Shown: positions 15,579 through 24,444 of the stretch, in pieces
Layout: every line of letters begins with the position of its first letter
Numbering within the stretch: position 1 is the first letter of the stretch
NCBI RefSeq assembly: GCF_017313105.1
Contig: NZ_JAFLND010000004.1
Coordinates: forward strand, 1 to 64,000
Source of the DNA: [Muricauda] lutisoli (nom. illeg.)
Lineage (GTDB): Bacteria; Bacteroidota; Bacteroidia; Flavobacteriales; Flavobacteriaceae
Length of the DNA: 64,000 bases
Reading direction: 5' to 3'
Program-made: the position numbers and the translations under genes
The notes under the pieces: model-generated
What the model saw: only the letters and a program-made list of their open reading frames with translations
Told to the model about the DNA's origin: nothing
Database searches by the model: none

Positions 15579-18026
15579 TCAATCTACCATGAAAAGTGCA
15601 TTGGCAAAGAACAATTTTCCATTTTCCCAAAACCCTCGGAACAAAGGGTTGTCCACCATATAAATCACTTGGCCACGACCGTAGTTTTCCACTCCAAACA
15701 CCAATGTTTCTGAAATCCTTTTTTGTGCTTCGGTACCGGCAAAACCAGAAAATGGTTTGGAGTTCTTCTCCAAGTATACGGCATTTCCACTGTCGAGATA
15801 TTTGTATGCATTGCTTCCTAATTTTAGAGAGAAATAATCAGAGCCGTAACCATAGGCCAAGGGGTTGGAATTATCCACCTTGGTTTTAAAGATAGCACCT
15901 GTGATAGCGCCTTTGATGCGTTCTCTTTCCCAATCTTTATAGGGCTGTGGTTTGTTGTCGCCGGAATCTTTCTCCATTTTCTTTTTCTCGATGCCAAAAC
16001 CTTTTTCACCATCAAGGGCATCTATGGAGCCTCCCATGGCAATAATTTTTCCGCCTTGTCTAACCCAGTCTTTAAGTTTGGATAGCTGGTCTTCGTTAAA
16101 ATGATTGCCATATCGGCCACCTGGCAGAACAAGAATATTATATTCGTTAAGGTCGACCCTATTGGCATAGTCATCGTCGATTACGGTGAGGGGATAATGC
16201 AATTGCTGCTCAAAAAAGTGCCAAATCTCCCCAAACCTAAGGGTGGAAGTTGGTCCTCCCGATAGCACTGCAATTTTGGGTTTGGTAATCATTTGAATGG
16301 ATGAAGAGCCGAAATCCTTTCCAGAATCCACAAAACCGGTATTGGTAGAGGTAATATCTTTTTGAAATTTGGTGGCGATGGTTTGAACCATGGATATGAA
16401 ACCTTCCTTGTTCTCGTTGTCGCCCTTGGTGATGATCAATGTGCCACGTTCAAAGGATTTGCCCTCAATGGTAAAGGGGTGGTCTGCTTTTCGAACTCGA
16501 ATTCCTTCTTTGAGCAATGCAGCCAAAAAGCGTGCATCGTCCATGCTGTTCCAATCGGTTAGATAAGCATAGCTTCCGTTGCTAATATTTGATGAAGTTA
16601 TTGTTTCCTGAACATTTTGAACAGAAACCGAGGATGTGGAGGCAACAGCATCCAAACCATAGGCATAGGGCAGCGACCACGCGGTAATGTCATAGGTCAG
16701 AGAATCCGAAAGCTTTGCGCTGGGTTCGAACAAGACCTTTACCAAAGTCCCTTTGGGTTGGTCGGTAGAAACCACCATACCATTTTTATTGATGGATATG
16801 CTACCGCTGCTTCCTGTGCCATAGTTGTGGCCCCGGTAAGAACCACTTGTCAAATCGCCATATTCAATATTGTGTTTGTCCAAAAGGGATTTAAGTGCAT
16901 CCAGTTTGTCCTTATCGCCTTTTAGTACATAGCTTTGGTACTTGAATTCTTTGTTCTGATGAAACTTTCTGAATTCCGCGTTCAATTTTTCAGCATTTTT
17001 TGAGGAAACTTCCACAGTGGAGAGTCCTGTTGTAAAGTGATGTGCGATTCTATCCTTTAAGGTCAAAGTGTCACCAATGGCCGTGATAACACCTAGTCCA
17101 GCCCTGCCACTTCCTCCTTGTTCATACGTCATTCCAATGGAACCATTGTAAATGGGGTAGGTGTCACCATAACTTGGATATAACAGGTCAAAAACTTCTT
17201 TGGTAAAGTAAAACCAGCCGTTGGCATCAAAATACTTGGCATGATTTCTACCCAGTGTCACCTGAAAATCGCGTTGGAAGTCCGTTATCACCTCGTGATA
17301 GGGTTCTGCTGCGGGAGCAAAATAATACGGATTGTTTACGCCTTGCTCATGAAAATCCACATGGATGTGCGGTAACCATTGATTGAACATTTTTAAACGT
17401 TGCTGGCTCTCGACCTGTGTAAGCCAAGCCCAATCACGGTTTAAGTCGAACATATAGTGGTTGCTACGCCCGCTCCACCAGCCTTCGTGGTGTTCCTTGC
17501 TGTTTGGGTCCACTTGATATGGTGTATTCTTGTATTGGTTGTACCAGTTGCTGTATCGATCACGACCATCGGGGTTAATGCAGGGATCCATAATCACAAC
17601 AGTGTTCTCCAGATAAGAACTCTTTTTGGTCAAAAGTTCATAAATGGTCTTCATGGATGCTTCGGTACTCACACTTTCGTTGCCATGTACGTTATAGCTC
17701 AACCAAACAATGGCTTTTGAGGAATTTCCCGTTCCTTCGGTGTCCTTTAAATGCTCTTGCCTAATGGTTTCCAAATTGGCAAGGTTTTCTGCAGAGGAAA
17801 CGTACGCCAAAATCAATGGTCGGCGTTCGTTGGTCTGTCCATAAACCGTTAGTTGTACCCTATCCGAGGCAGTTTCGGCCAAATATTCGTAGTAATCCAC
17901 TACTTCGTGGTGGCGTGTAAACTGTGTTCCGAGTTCGTAACCCAAAAACTCCGATGGGGACTTTAATTGTTGGGCAGATAAAGAAATGGATACTAAAAAA
18001 ACGAGGGAAAATAAAAATTTGGTCAT
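15579..18026 (-). CDS. M14 family zinc carboxypeptidase, exported
   Basis: 815 residues from the ATG at 18026, which opens a good signal peptide (FLFSLVFLVSISLSAQ); an upstream in-frame start would bury it. Zinc ligands of the M14 fold are His114 and Glu117 (NVHGNES) and His226 (VDFHEQG), with substrate-binding NPDGRDR (151-157) and LNRDW. The C-terminal ~400 residues include a glutamine-amidotransferase-like segment (LVLPGGRYGNHF, IAMGGS), common in this Bacteroidota subfamily. Probably degrades exported peptides or proteins for nutrition. Its own -7 box TAGATTTG lies 21 nt before the start. Confidence 0.88.
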   Translation of the reverse strand: MTKFLFSLVFLVSISLSAQQLKSPSEFLGYELGTQFTRHHEVVDYYEYLAETASDRVQLTVYGQTNERRPLILAYVSSAENLANLETIRQEHLKDTEGTGNSSKAIVWLSYNVHGNESVSTEASMKTIYELLTKKSSYLENTVVIMDPCINPDGRDRYSNWYNQYKNTPYQVDPNSKEHHEGWWSGRSNHYMFDLNRDWAWLTQVESQQRLKMFNQWLPHIHVDFHEQGVNNPYYFAPAAEPYHEVITDFQRDFQVTLGRNHAKYFDANGWFYFTKEVFDLLYPSYGDTYPIYNGSIGMTYEQGGSGRAGLGVITAIGDTLTLKDRIAHHFTTGLSTVEVSSKNAEKLNAEFRKFHQNKEFKYQSYVLKGDKDKLDALKSLLDKHNIEYGDLTSGSYRGHNYGTGSSGSISINKNGMVVSTDQPKGTLVKVLFEPSAKLSDSLTYDITAWSLPYAYGLDAVASTSSVSVQNVQETITSSNISNGSYAYLTDWNSMDDARFLAALLKEGIRVRKADHPFTIEGKSFERGTLIITKGDNENKEGFISMVQTIATKFQKDITSTNTGFVDSGKDFGSSSIQMITKPKIAVLSGGPTSTLRFGEIWHFFEQQLHYPLTVIDDDYANRVDLNEYNILVLPGGRYGNHFNEDQLSKLKDWVRQGGKIIAMGGSIDALDGEKGFGIEKKKMEKDSGDNKPQPYKDWERERIKGAITGAIFKTKVDNSNPLAYGYGSDYFSLKLGSNAYKYLDSGNAVYLEKNSKPFSGFAGTEAQKRISETLVFGVENYGRGQVIYMVDNPLFRGFWENGKLFFANALFMVD

Positions 18027-18047
18027 GCTTGGGTTAATTAGTTCTAC

Positions 18048-18055
18048 CAAATCTA
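18048..18055 (-). promoter_or_regulatory. -7 box of the M14 peptidase gene
   Basis: TAGATTTG on the minus strand matches TAnnTTTG, 21 nt before the ATG at 18026. Confidence 0.45.
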
Positions 18056-18157
18056 CTAATAAATTGAGGCAGAAACCTAATTTTATCGAGGCTCGCCCTC
18101 TGAAATTGCATAAAATTCAATTAACGTATTTTTAGGAAGAGAAAAAAAGAAGAGGCT

Positions 18158-18165
18158 TATCTTTG
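18158..18165 (+). promoter_or_regulatory. -7 box of bshC
   Basis: TATCTTTG, a full TAnnTTTG match, 21 nt before the bshC ATG at 18187. No clear TTTG -33 element at the expected spacing. Confidence 0.5.
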
Positions 18166-18186
18166 AACACCTCATTACAGTTTTGA

Positions 18187-19791
18187 ATGGAAGTAGAATG
18201 TATACCCTTTAAGGAGACCGGTTATTTTTCCCAACTAATTTGTGACTATCTTGATCAAAAAAAAGGTTTATCCCCTTTTTTTAACAGGTATCCCTTGCCA
18301 GAAAACTTTGGTGATCAAATCAAAGAGAAGACGGCCAATTATCCAAAGGAGCACAGGGCTGTATTGGTGAATTCGTTAAGGAATCAATACAAGGGAATTC
18401 AGGTTTCCAAGGCAACACAAAAAAATATCGATTCCCTTGAAAAGGAGACCTCCTTTACTGTGGTCACGGGACATCAATTGAACTTGTTTACGGGACCATT
18501 ATATTTCCTGTATAAAATTGTTTCCACGATGAACCTGGCCAAAAAACTCAACAAGGAACATCCAAATCATCATGTTGTGCCGGTTTATTGGATGGCCACG
18601 GAAGACCATGATTTTGACGAGATCAACTACTTTAATCTGCATGGAAAAAAAATCCACTGGAACAAAAAGGCATCGGGTGCAGTAGGTAGGTTATCTACCG
18701 AAGGGCTGGACGAGGTTTATGAGATATTTGTTTCGGAACTGGGTAATTTGGGACTTACTGACAGATTAAAGGAACTTTTTAAAAAAGCCTATCTGGAGCA
18801 TTCCAATTTGACCGGGGCAACCCGCTATCTGGCGAATGCCCTATTTGGGGAAGAAGGTTTGGTAATCGTGGATGGTGATGATAAGGAACTTAAAAAATTG
18901 TTGGTTCCCTATGCCAAAACAGATATTGTTGATCATACTCCTTACCAAAAAATATCGGATACTATTCAGACGTTGGGTGAGGTTTCCCCAGATTATACGA
19001 TTCAGGTCAACCCAAGGGAAATCAATTATTTTTATTTGAAGGATGATTTACGGGAACGAATTATCCTGAAAAAGGGAAAATACCATGTGATCAATACCCA
19101 TATCGATTTTTCCAAAGAAGAACTACTGCAAGAACTGGAATCATATCCCGAGCGTTTTTCACCAAATGTAGTGGCACGACCGTTGTACCAAGAAGTGATC
19201 TTGCCCAATCTGTGTTATATAGGTGGGGGAGGAGAGCTGGCTTATTGGTTGGAGCTTAAATCTTATTTTGATGAGGTGGGAGTTACCTTCCCCATGCTGA
19301 TGTTGCGTAACTCAGCTTTGCTGATCACCGAAAAGCAGTCCGAAAAAGTGGAGAAAATGGGGCTCAAGGTTTCCCATTTGTTCATGAAGCAACATTCGCT
19401 CATCAACAAAAAAATAAGGGACATCTCCAATATCGACATTGATTTCTCGCCCCAGAAAAAATTGTTGGAAGAGCAATTTCAGCATATGTACGAACTGGCA
19501 GAAAAGACGGACAAGAGTTTCTTGGGTGCCGTAAAAGCACAGGAAGTAAAGCAAAAGAAAGGGTTGGATAAGCTTGAAAAACGTTTGCTGCGGGCTCAGA
19601 AACGTAAACTAAAGGATCATGTGGTACGGTTGACCGACCTTCAAAATGAATTGTTCCCCAACCAATCGCTTCAAGAAAGGCAATTGAATTTTTCAGAGAT
19701 CTATTTGGAAATGGGCGAGGACCTCTTTCCCTTATTGCTGAATACCTTAGACCCATTCTTACAAGATTTTACCATTCTTAAACATAAATAA
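18187..19791 (+). CDS. bshC: Bacillithiol biosynthesis cysteine-adding enzyme BshC
   Basis: 534 residues, full length for BshC. Recognised by VVTGHQLNLFTGPLYFLYK (92-110; most homologues read TGQQ) and VYWMATEDHDFDEI (133-146), the nucleotide-like binding core, plus LCYIGGGGELAYWLELK and a long C-terminal coiled coil (KLEKRLLRAQKRKLKDHVVRL) used for dimerisation. BshC joins cysteine to glucosaminyl-malate, the last step to bacillithiol, the low-molecular-weight thiol of Firmicutes and many Bacteroidota. No other bsh gene lies in this window. The Gln-to-His change in the TGQQ motif is visible but does not by itself argue against function. Confidence 0.92.
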   Translation: MEVECIPFKETGYFSQLICDYLDQKKGLSPFFNRYPLPENFGDQIKEKTANYPKEHRAVLVNSLRNQYKGIQVSKATQKNIDSLEKETSFTVVTGHQLNLFTGPLYFLYKIVSTMNLAKKLNKEHPNHHVVPVYWMATEDHDFDEINYFNLHGKKIHWNKKASGAVGRLSTEGLDEVYEIFVSELGNLGLTDRLKELFKKAYLEHSNLTGATRYLANALFGEEGLVIVDGDDKELKKLLVPYAKTDIVDHTPYQKISDTIQTLGEVSPDYTIQVNPREINYFYLKDDLRERIILKKGKYHVINTHIDFSKEELLQELESYPERFSPNVVARPLYQEVILPNLCYIGGGGELAYWLELKSYFDEVGVTFPMLMLRNSALLITEKQSEKVEKMGLKVSHLFMKQHSLINKKIRDISNIDIDFSPQKKLLEEQFQHMYELAEKTDKSFLGAVKAQEVKQKKGLDKLEKRLLRAQKRKLKDHVVRLTDLQNELFPNQSLQERQLNFSEIYLEMGEDLFPLLLNTLDPFLQDFTILKHK

Positions 19792-19963
19792 TGGGTGTGG
19801 GCAGGTTCTGAGCACCCTGAAAAACCAAATTTTTTTCAAAAATTTATAAAACCATGGTAGGGTATTGCTTCCCTTGGTTGTTCTATAGTTGAAAATTGCT
19901 ATGAAAAAGTAAATATTTTGAGTTGGTTAACTCATATGTTTAGGTTGGTTTTGATTTTATTGG

Positions 19964-19999
19964 AAAGCCCCGGAGTGGTTCCCGGGGCTTTTTGTTTTT
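19964..19999 (+). terminator. Intrinsic terminator 170 nt downstream of bshC
   Basis: AAAGCCCCGG (19964-19973) pairs perfectly with CCGGGGCTTT (19982-19991), followed by TTTGTTTTT. It ends plus-strand transcription. The 170-nt stretch from the bshC stop to here has only a weak TGAGTT/AACTCA inverted repeat (19919-19934) and no open frame I can support. Confidence 0.88.
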
Positions 20000-20031
20000 A
20001 CAGGTTTATCAAATTCTAAATTTTATTGGCT

Positions 20032-22290
20032 TTATTTGGCTCTGACTTTAGCTTCTTGCATTAGTTTGTCAAGCGCACCATTCGCGTTACAGTTACCAAC
20101 TTCTGGCCTAGAAATCTCAATTAATTCGTTCTTATTGAAAATATTAAAACTCCCAACTTCTTTTTCCTCTCCATTGATGATTATAAAATGGGAGAATTCC
20201 TTAGTGTTGTGGTCGAATACAAATCCAGCTCCGCCAATACCATTGGTAAGCTCCTGAACACATGCTTCTACATTATATTTCAACCCTTCCAACTCTTCTA
20301 CCGTAGGCAATTGGTCAACAACATCTTGGGCATCGATTCGAATACCATCAGCCTCTTCAATATATTTTACATTGTCGGCAGCTTCCAAAAGTTGTGCCTT
20401 TTGACTGCTAGTGAGTACCGTTTCATTGATGGTTACACTTCTTGATGCGGTCATGGTCCACAGGTCACCACAACCAAAAGTGGGATGACCATGGATAATG
20501 GTTACCGAAAAAGTCCTATTAATTCTATCCAGACTGGCCAAATCACGCAAAGCCCCTTCCAACTCGGTTCTTGTAGTTGCATTGTCACTTGTTTCATTTA
20601 GAGCATTTCGCAACCTTGTTAGGGTATTCCTATGCCCTCTTACAATGGCATCGATCTGTCCAGAAAGATTATCACTACAAAGTATACGGTTATTGTCGCT
20701 CAAATAGGAGTTGATTGTATTTCTTCCAGATGTTAGTCCTGCATCAACAGCATCATCAATGGCTTGTTGAGCATTATCGATAATTCCCGGTAGAACAGCT
20801 CTTAAACCTCTTAAGCTAAGTTCCAATTCATATTGATCTTCGGCATCTTTAAGGTCTTGGATTGCTTGTTCTGTAGCGGCAATGGCATTGTCAATCTGTT
20901 CAGTAACGGTTTCAGAGATACCTTCGGAAAAATTATCGGGCTTCGTGGCGATACATTTGGTTTCATTTGTGGTGTAGACGGCTGATGCACCCCAAACATC
21001 GTCGCCTGAATACACTTCCCCCTGCATGGTGAAAGCCTCCGGGGTTGCCCTTACAGAACCCTCCATGCCTTGGTCGCCTGTGGGCATTTGAATTTCAAAA
21101 GACCCCGACAATCCGATGTCAAAGTTGCCCGTTTGCTCTACAAATCCATAGGCATTCAAGTCTCCGTCTGGCATCAGGGGAATAAAATCCGGCCACCAGG
21201 ATAGATCAGGGTCAACCAAACCATTAATAAAGGCTTTGGCCGTTACACCATCGTTGGTGGAAGCTTCAGCAACCACTGCAGCACTTCCCGAACCAATGGG
21301 GAAGCCAAAGGATATGAAAGAGGTTATTTCCATTGACAGGTCGAGCTGGCCATTGATGCCTGCCCGATAGTTTGCCCCAAAATCTGACTCCATAGGTTCA
21401 TTAAAATCAAGATCAGCACTGAAACCTCTATTTTGGTAGTACATGCCGGAAGCTTCCAATAATTTGAAAAATGAGACCGTACCACCAGTAACTTGATTGG
21501 CTTGGAACGCTACAACATTCCCTTGAACAGGATTGGTAGGTTCATACATAAAGTTGGAACCAAAAGATCCTCCGAAACTAACACTACTCAATTTAGAACT
21601 GCTATCACCGTTGGAGTTGTCTCCATTATTATCCTCACCACCTAAGGCATTACCTCCCATTGAAAAGAAAAACATGGGGTCTGTATAGTCAGCAATCAAA
21701 GTGATGTGACCACCAACAGGTGTTTCTATGGAAAGGGGTTTGTGAGCATCGGGATCATCATTCACTCCGAGTTTTAATTCCAATCCGACTGAAATTGCAA
21801 AAACGAAATAGGAACGTTCATCCACCAGTTTAATTTCGAAATCTCGATTCTCGTTCAGAAATTTACCGGTGAAAAATCCAATTTCTGCCTGGACCGGCGT
21901 TTCAAATTCAAAATAGTTCGTAGGCGCCGGTATTTCCGAAGTGCCGCTTACACTTTTTAGGGTGCCGTCCTCATTAAATTGAACATCAAGCTCTGCTTCT
22001 GCAAAAACGATGGGTTCTTCTTCCGTGTTAAGAGTGAGTGATCCATCAACAATATATCCGTTTGCAGTTTCTGTAACTGTTCCCTCGGGGTTGAGGTCGT
22101 CTTCTGTGATTGCATCACCGGTATCTATGGCCACACATTGATCAGGACATTGTTCTGGGTTGCCGCATGGGTTTTCTTCACAAGGGTCGTTGGCAATAGG
22201 CTCTATTCCGCTTTCTTTTCCGCAGGACATGGTTAATGCCACTAGGAACAAAAGGCAAATTCCATTCAATGGTTTCAGTATTGTTTTCAT
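20032..22290 (-). CDS. Large lipoprotein with cysteine-rich N-terminus, function unknown
   Basis: 752 residues. The ATG at 22290 is chosen because it opens a lipoprotein signal (ICLLFLVALTMSC, Cys23); an upstream in-frame start would add 33 residues unlike a leader. The mature N-terminus has a tight cysteine cluster (CEENPCGNPEQCPDQC, residues ~38-53) that suggests disulfides. A long beta-rich region with Asn/Gly/Ser-rich linker follows (about 60-450), then a helical, coiled-coil-like part (EQIDNAIAATEQAIQDLKDAEDQ and onward). No family recognised. A promoter and four phased repeats lie upstream, next to a LuxR-type regulator gene in the same orientation, which probably controls it. Confidence 0.6.
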   Translation of the reverse strand: MKTILKPLNGICLLFLVALTMSCGKESGIEPIANDPCEENPCGNPEQCPDQCVAIDTGDAITEDDLNPEGTVTETANGYIVDGSLTLNTEEEPIVFAEAELDVQFNEDGTLKSVSGTSEIPAPTNYFEFETPVQAEIGFFTGKFLNENRDFEIKLVDERSYFVFAISVGLELKLGVNDDPDAHKPLSIETPVGGHITLIADYTDPMFFFSMGGNALGGEDNNGDNSNGDSSSKLSSVSFGGSFGSNFMYEPTNPVQGNVVAFQANQVTGGTVSFFKLLEASGMYYQNRGFSADLDFNEPMESDFGANYRAGINGQLDLSMEITSFISFGFPIGSGSAAVVAEASTNDGVTAKAFINGLVDPDLSWWPDFIPLMPDGDLNAYGFVEQTGNFDIGLSGSFEIQMPTGDQGMEGSVRATPEAFTMQGEVYSGDDVWGASAVYTTNETKCIATKPDNFSEGISETVTEQIDNAIAATEQAIQDLKDAEDQYELELSLRGLRAVLPGIIDNAQQAIDDAVDAGLTSGRNTINSYLSDNNRILCSDNLSGQIDAIVRGHRNTLTRLRNALNETSDNATTRTELEGALRDLASLDRINRTFSVTIIHGHPTFGCGDLWTMTASRSVTINETVLTSSQKAQLLEAADNVKYIEEADGIRIDAQDVVDQLPTVEELEGLKYNVEACVQELTNGIGGAGFVFDHNTKEFSHFIIINGEEKEVGSFNIFNKNELIEISRPEVGNCNANGALDKLMQEAKVRAK

Positions 22291-22402
22291 CTCGTTCTGT
22301 TTTGTGGTTAAATGTGATTGCTGTTTTGTGTGACTTACTCCGTAACAGTCTGCAGGCCTTAGCCGAGCAAGACCACAAAACGGTGCCAAAAACTTGACAA
22401 AA

Positions 22403-22410
22403 CAAACTTA
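22403..22410 (-). promoter_or_regulatory. Candidate -7 box of the 752-aa lipoprotein gene
   Basis: TAAGTTTG on the minus strand matches TAnnTTTG. It would give a leader of roughly 110 nt. No good -33 element is visible, as expected for an activator-dependent promoter; phased repeats begin 35 bp further upstream. Confidence 0.45.
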
Positions 22411-22444
22411 AATTGCTGATATTGAGGGTGAAAATATTTAGGGT

Positions 22445-22493
22445 GGACAAAAGGTGGACACCCTGAAAAGTTGGTGGGGACAACAAGTGGACA
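22445..22493. promoter_or_regulatory. Four helically phased GGACA repeats, candidate operator array
   Basis: GGACA occurs at 22445, 22456, 22478 and 22489, spacings of 11, 22 and 11 bp, all in one orientation and each preceded by GGT-, GGG- or AGT-type sequence. They lie just past the stop of the TPR/LuxR regulator gene and 35-83 bp upstream of the candidate -7 box of the lipoprotein gene, where an activator would bind on one helix face. Confidence 0.45.
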
Positions 22494-22505
22494 TGCAATA
22501 AACCT

Positions 22506-24353
22506 TTACAGGCTCAATACGAGGTCTTGAAGTGAATCTTCTGTTGGGATATTAAGTTTTTTTCGAAGACGGTACCGTGCTTTTTTAATCCCCTCGTTGG
22601 AGATGTTCAAGATATTGGCAATCTCTTTGGAGGATAGGTTCATTTTAAGCAGTGCCAACAAACGTAGCTCATTGGAAGTGACTTCAGGAAACCGGGCTTT
22701 CACATTGCTGTTGAAATCGCTGTGGACTTCCTCGAAATATCGAGAAAAGTTTTTCCAATTGTTATCATCCTGCAGATCAAAATCAATGGAGCGGATAAGA
22801 CTTTGGTAGCCACTTGCTACAGACTCTTCTTTTTTTAGTACTTCCGCCTTTTGTTTTAGACTCTCCAACACTTCATTCTTTTTGGCCAAATGCAGGGCAT
22901 GAGTGGTAAGTTCCTTCTTTTTAAATTCCAGTTCGGCATCTACCTTGGCCTTTTCGGCCTTGTTTCTTTTCAATTTTTGTCGGACTCCATAAAAACCGAA
23001 CCCAAATACCAATACCGAAAGTCCGAGACCTCCGCCCAAAAGATACTTTTGAAGTTTGTCGACCTTTGCCTCCTGCTCCAATAAGGCAATTTGCTGCTCT
23101 TTTTTTTCGGTTTCATAAATAGTACGAAGCTCCTCGATTTGTTGGGATTTGGTGGAGTTGAAAATTGAATCGTTCAAAATTATGAACTGTTTTTTGTCCT
23201 CTAGAGCTTTTTGGTGTTGACCGTTCAGTTCATAGGCCAAGGAGCGCCCCTTATATCCATCTTTTAGTTCGACCAAACTATTTATGGAATCTGCTAATTG
23301 TATGGCCTCGGTATGGTATTTTATGGATTCCTTTGGGACATTTTTCTCCAAGTTCAAACTTCCCAGTTCATTTAAAGAACTGATACTGTTGTTGGCGGTT
23401 GTTTTTCCAAGCGCAATGCTTTTTTTTAAAAATTGCTCTGCAGCTTCAAGATTTCCTTTTTTGCGATTGGCCAAGCCCAGGTTGTGGTAGCAAATAGCTT
23501 CAAAGCCTTTTCTTCCCGAGCTTATTGAAATTTCCAAGCTTTTGTTGAAATGTTCGATTGCTTTGTCAATACTATCAAGTCCTAAGTGAACATAGCCAAT
23601 TTCAGTGTGGGTAATGCATTCCCAAAGATGATTTTCCAGTGCTTCAAAAATACCGAGTCCTTCCATTAGAGGTTCCAATGCAGCCTTATCGTTGCCCCGC
23701 AGACTTTCGATTCTGCCCACACCGACCAGCATGTCCGCCCTTTGTCTTAAATATGGCTTTTTTAGCGAGTCTAAACCCCGTAGGCCTGCCAGCATATATT
23801 TTATGCCCAGTTCGTAGACACCTTTATCCATGTAGATAGTGGCTATTTCTCGATTGGTTTCTGCAATACGAATGCCACTTTTCATGTTTAGGGCGGTTTG
23901 CATTACATCGTCATACAGGCCAATGGATTTATCAAAGTTGCCGGATAACTGTTCTATCTTGGCAAGACCATTTAGGGTTTTAAACATTCCAGCTTTATTT
24001 TCAATAGTTTCCCATATAGGCTTGGCAAGTTGAAAGTAATATCTAGCGGAATCAAAAGAGTAAGTGCGACGATAATAATTGCCATAATTAAAGAGTGCGT
24101 CACCTTCCCCTTTTTTATAATTGAATGTTTTGGATAATTTAAGTTGTTCCTTTACATAGGGCAGTACGTCCTCCGGTTTCTTTTTTTGAAATACTTCGTA
24201 ATAGAGATGGTCTAGCGTTTCAATTTTATCGATGCCCTCGCTTTGGTTTTGATAAACCGTTAGAAGACTGTCGAGTTTTGAATTCTTTTGTGCATGCAAA
24301 ATATTGCTTAAAAGCAATACTAGACATCCCAAAACTCGGGATATGGTTTTCAT
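22506..24353 (-). CDS. TPR-containing, membrane-anchored LuxR-type transcriptional regulator
   Basis: 615 residues from the ATG at 24353, which opens a signal peptide (VLGCLVLLLSNILHAQ). About ten tetratricopeptide-type helical repeats (about 40-410, e.g. AICYHNLGLANRKKGNLEAAEQFLKKS) lie in the periplasm. One membrane helix (YLLGGGLGLSVLVFGFGFYGV, about 435-455) follows, then a cytoplasmic coiled coil, and a C-terminal helix-turn-helix of LuxR/GerE type (ELRLLALLKMNLSSKEIANI and LNISNEGIKKARYRLRKKL). This architecture is common in Bacteroidota and is thought to pass an envelope signal to DNA. The phased repeats and lipoprotein gene just downstream are its likely target. Confidence 0.85.
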   Translation of the reverse strand: MKTISRVLGCLVLLLSNILHAQKNSKLDSLLTVYQNQSEGIDKIETLDHLYYEVFQKKKPEDVLPYVKEQLKLSKTFNYKKGEGDALFNYGNYYRRTYSFDSARYYFQLAKPIWETIENKAGMFKTLNGLAKIEQLSGNFDKSIGLYDDVMQTALNMKSGIRIAETNREIATIYMDKGVYELGIKYMLAGLRGLDSLKKPYLRQRADMLVGVGRIESLRGNDKAALEPLMEGLGIFEALENHLWECITHTEIGYVHLGLDSIDKAIEHFNKSLEISISSGRKGFEAICYHNLGLANRKKGNLEAAEQFLKKSIALGKTTANNSISSLNELGSLNLEKNVPKESIKYHTEAIQLADSINSLVELKDGYKGRSLAYELNGQHQKALEDKKQFIILNDSIFNSTKSQQIEELRTIYETEKKEQQIALLEQEAKVDKLQKYLLGGGLGLSVLVFGFGFYGVRQKLKRNKAEKAKVDAELEFKKKELTTHALHLAKKNEVLESLKQKAEVLKKEESVASGYQSLIRSIDFDLQDDNNWKNFSRYFEEVHSDFNSNVKARFPEVTSNELRLLALLKMNLSSKEIANILNISNEGIKKARYRLRKKLNIPTEDSLQDLVLSL

Positions 24354-24444
24354 GGAGGCCGATTTGCTAACTAAAATAAACATTTTAGCTCAACTTTTTG
24401 AAAAAGAGAGATTTGAGCTATTGAAGAATGCTTTGATAAATTTT

